NCBI GenBank assembly: GCA_002304935.1
Contig: DBPS01000012.1
Span: 74,928 to 90,285, forward strand
Length of the DNA: 15,358 nucleotides
Origin: Candidatus Humimicrobium oleiphilum
Lineage (GTDB): Bacteria > Actinomycetota > Humimicrobiia > Humimicrobiales > Humimicrobiaceae
Direction: 5' to 3'
A program made the translations under genes and the position numbers. The notes under the pieces are model-generated. The model was not told the origin of the DNA. It did not search any database and was given only the letters and a program-made list of their open reading frames with translations. Positions 14,685 through 15,358 of the stretch are shown one piece after another (within the stretch, counting starts at the first letter, position 1; every line of letters starts with the position of its first letter).

Positions 14685-15358
14685 ATGCAAAAGAACCTGA
14701 AAAACTACACAATCCTATCCAAAATAGCTTCAGGGGGAATGAGCGAGGTATATCTTGCACAAGATAAAAACACAGGAATCAAAGTAGCCCTTAAAATACT
14801 GGACTCAAAGTTATCCATTGATCCGGAATACGTGCACCGCTTCAAGAAGGAAGCCTCAATATCATCCCAGCTGCTTCATAAGAACATAGTAAAGATACTG
14901 GACTACGGTACATTTAAAGAAAGCTACTACATAGCTTATGAATACATAGAAGGCATTACTCTTGATAAATATATAAAACAGAGGTCTCTTACGGTACCTG
15001 AAATAGAAAACATAGCAATACAGATACTTGAAGGCCTCTCATTTGCGCATTCAAAAAATATAGTGCACAGAGACATAAAACCCTCAAACATAATGATAGA
15101 AGACGGTACCGTAAAGATACTTGACTTCGGCATAGCAAAGCAGGAGCTTGCCTCTACTGTAACCAAGACAGGACTTTTTATGGGCTCTCCCCATTACGTT
15201 TCACCAGAGCAGATAGAAGGCCATGACATAGACTACCGTTCAGACATATATTCATTTGGTGTAGTGCTATATGAGATGATAGAAGGCAAAGTACCCTTTA
15301 GCTCAGATACCCCCTGGGGAATAATCAGGGCTCATCTTGACAAGAAAATACCAGAAAT
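14685..15358 (+). CDS. Hanks-type Ser/Thr protein kinase (partial, runs off the window)
   Basis: At least 224 residues, open to the window edge. The kinase domain begins at once: glycine loop IASGGMSEVYLA (14-25), VALK with the ATP-binding Lys K37, helix-C Glu E56, catalytic loop HRDIKPSNIM (128-137, D130), DFG at 147-149, activation segment GSPHYVSPEQ (167-176) and DIYSFGVVLYEM (187-198). All catalytic residues are present, so it is probably active. PknB-like relatives go on to a membrane helix and extracellular sensor domains, but this part is not visible. It would phosphorylate Ser/Thr of cytoplasmic or envelope proteins. The start ATG 14685 is the only good one, though it lacks a Shine-Dalgarno sequence. 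Confidence 0.93.
   Translation, partial: MQKNLKNYTILSKIASGGMSEVYLAQDKNTGIKVALKILDSKLSIDPEYVHRFKKEASISSQLLHKNIVKILDYGTFKESYYIAYEYIEGITLDKYIKQRSLTVPEIENIAIQILEGLSFAHSKNIVHRDIKPSNIMIEDGTVKILDFGIAKQELASTVTKTGLFMGSPHYVSPEQIEGHDIDYRSDIYSFGVVLYEMIEGKVPFSSDTPWGIIRAHLDKKIPE

Overview
The window is AT-rich bacterial DNA with every supported gene on the + strand. The order pheA then serS, the frequent TTG/GTG starts and the low GC content fit a low-GC relative of the Actinomycetota: the pheA...serS neighbourhood is classical in that phylum. This placement is an inference and another Gram-positive-type lineage is possible.

Layout. 1-800: remains of an AlkA-type DNA-3-methyladenine glycosylase, broken by a frameshift and by loss of its helix-hairpin-helix/catalytic segment. 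1072-1317: tRNA-Leu(CAG) followed by a short structured element that ends in a second copy of the tRNA 3' end. 1378-5676: envelope and housekeeping genes, namely a membrane-anchored CARDB-like protein, an M23 peptidase with a membrane anchor and coiled coil, pheA (prephenate dehydratase) and serS (seryl-tRNA synthetase). 5742-6132: tRNA-Ser(TGA), then tRNA-Arg(ACG) carrying a second copy of the same element. 6240-12286: two large genes, a 1400-residue DUF4062-STAND NTPase-WD40 protein and a 581-residue HD phosphohydrolase-RyR fusion. 12477-14326: a GNAT acetyltransferase, rpiB and a CcdA-type membrane protein. 14393-14486: tRNA-Ser(GCT). 14685-end: a Hanks-type Ser/Thr kinase cut by the window edge.

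Two things stand out. First, the elements behind tRNA-Leu and tRNA-Arg share a conserved body that folds into a three-way junction. Its closing stem pairs a strand complementary to the T-arm with a duplicated piece of the host tRNA, and the closing stem differs between the copies by two compensated base-pair changes that follow the host tRNA. The two serine tRNAs lack it. This looks like a tRNA-3'-end-associated RNA element, similar in layout to the rtT repeats after E. coli tyrT, but I recognise no family for it. Second, the STAND-WD40 gene resembles eukaryotic TEP1/NPHP3/NWD1 proteins in domain order. Together with the HD-RyR gene it forms a plausible two-gene conflict (anti-phage type) module placed directly after the Arg element. 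A function for either is inferred, not shown.
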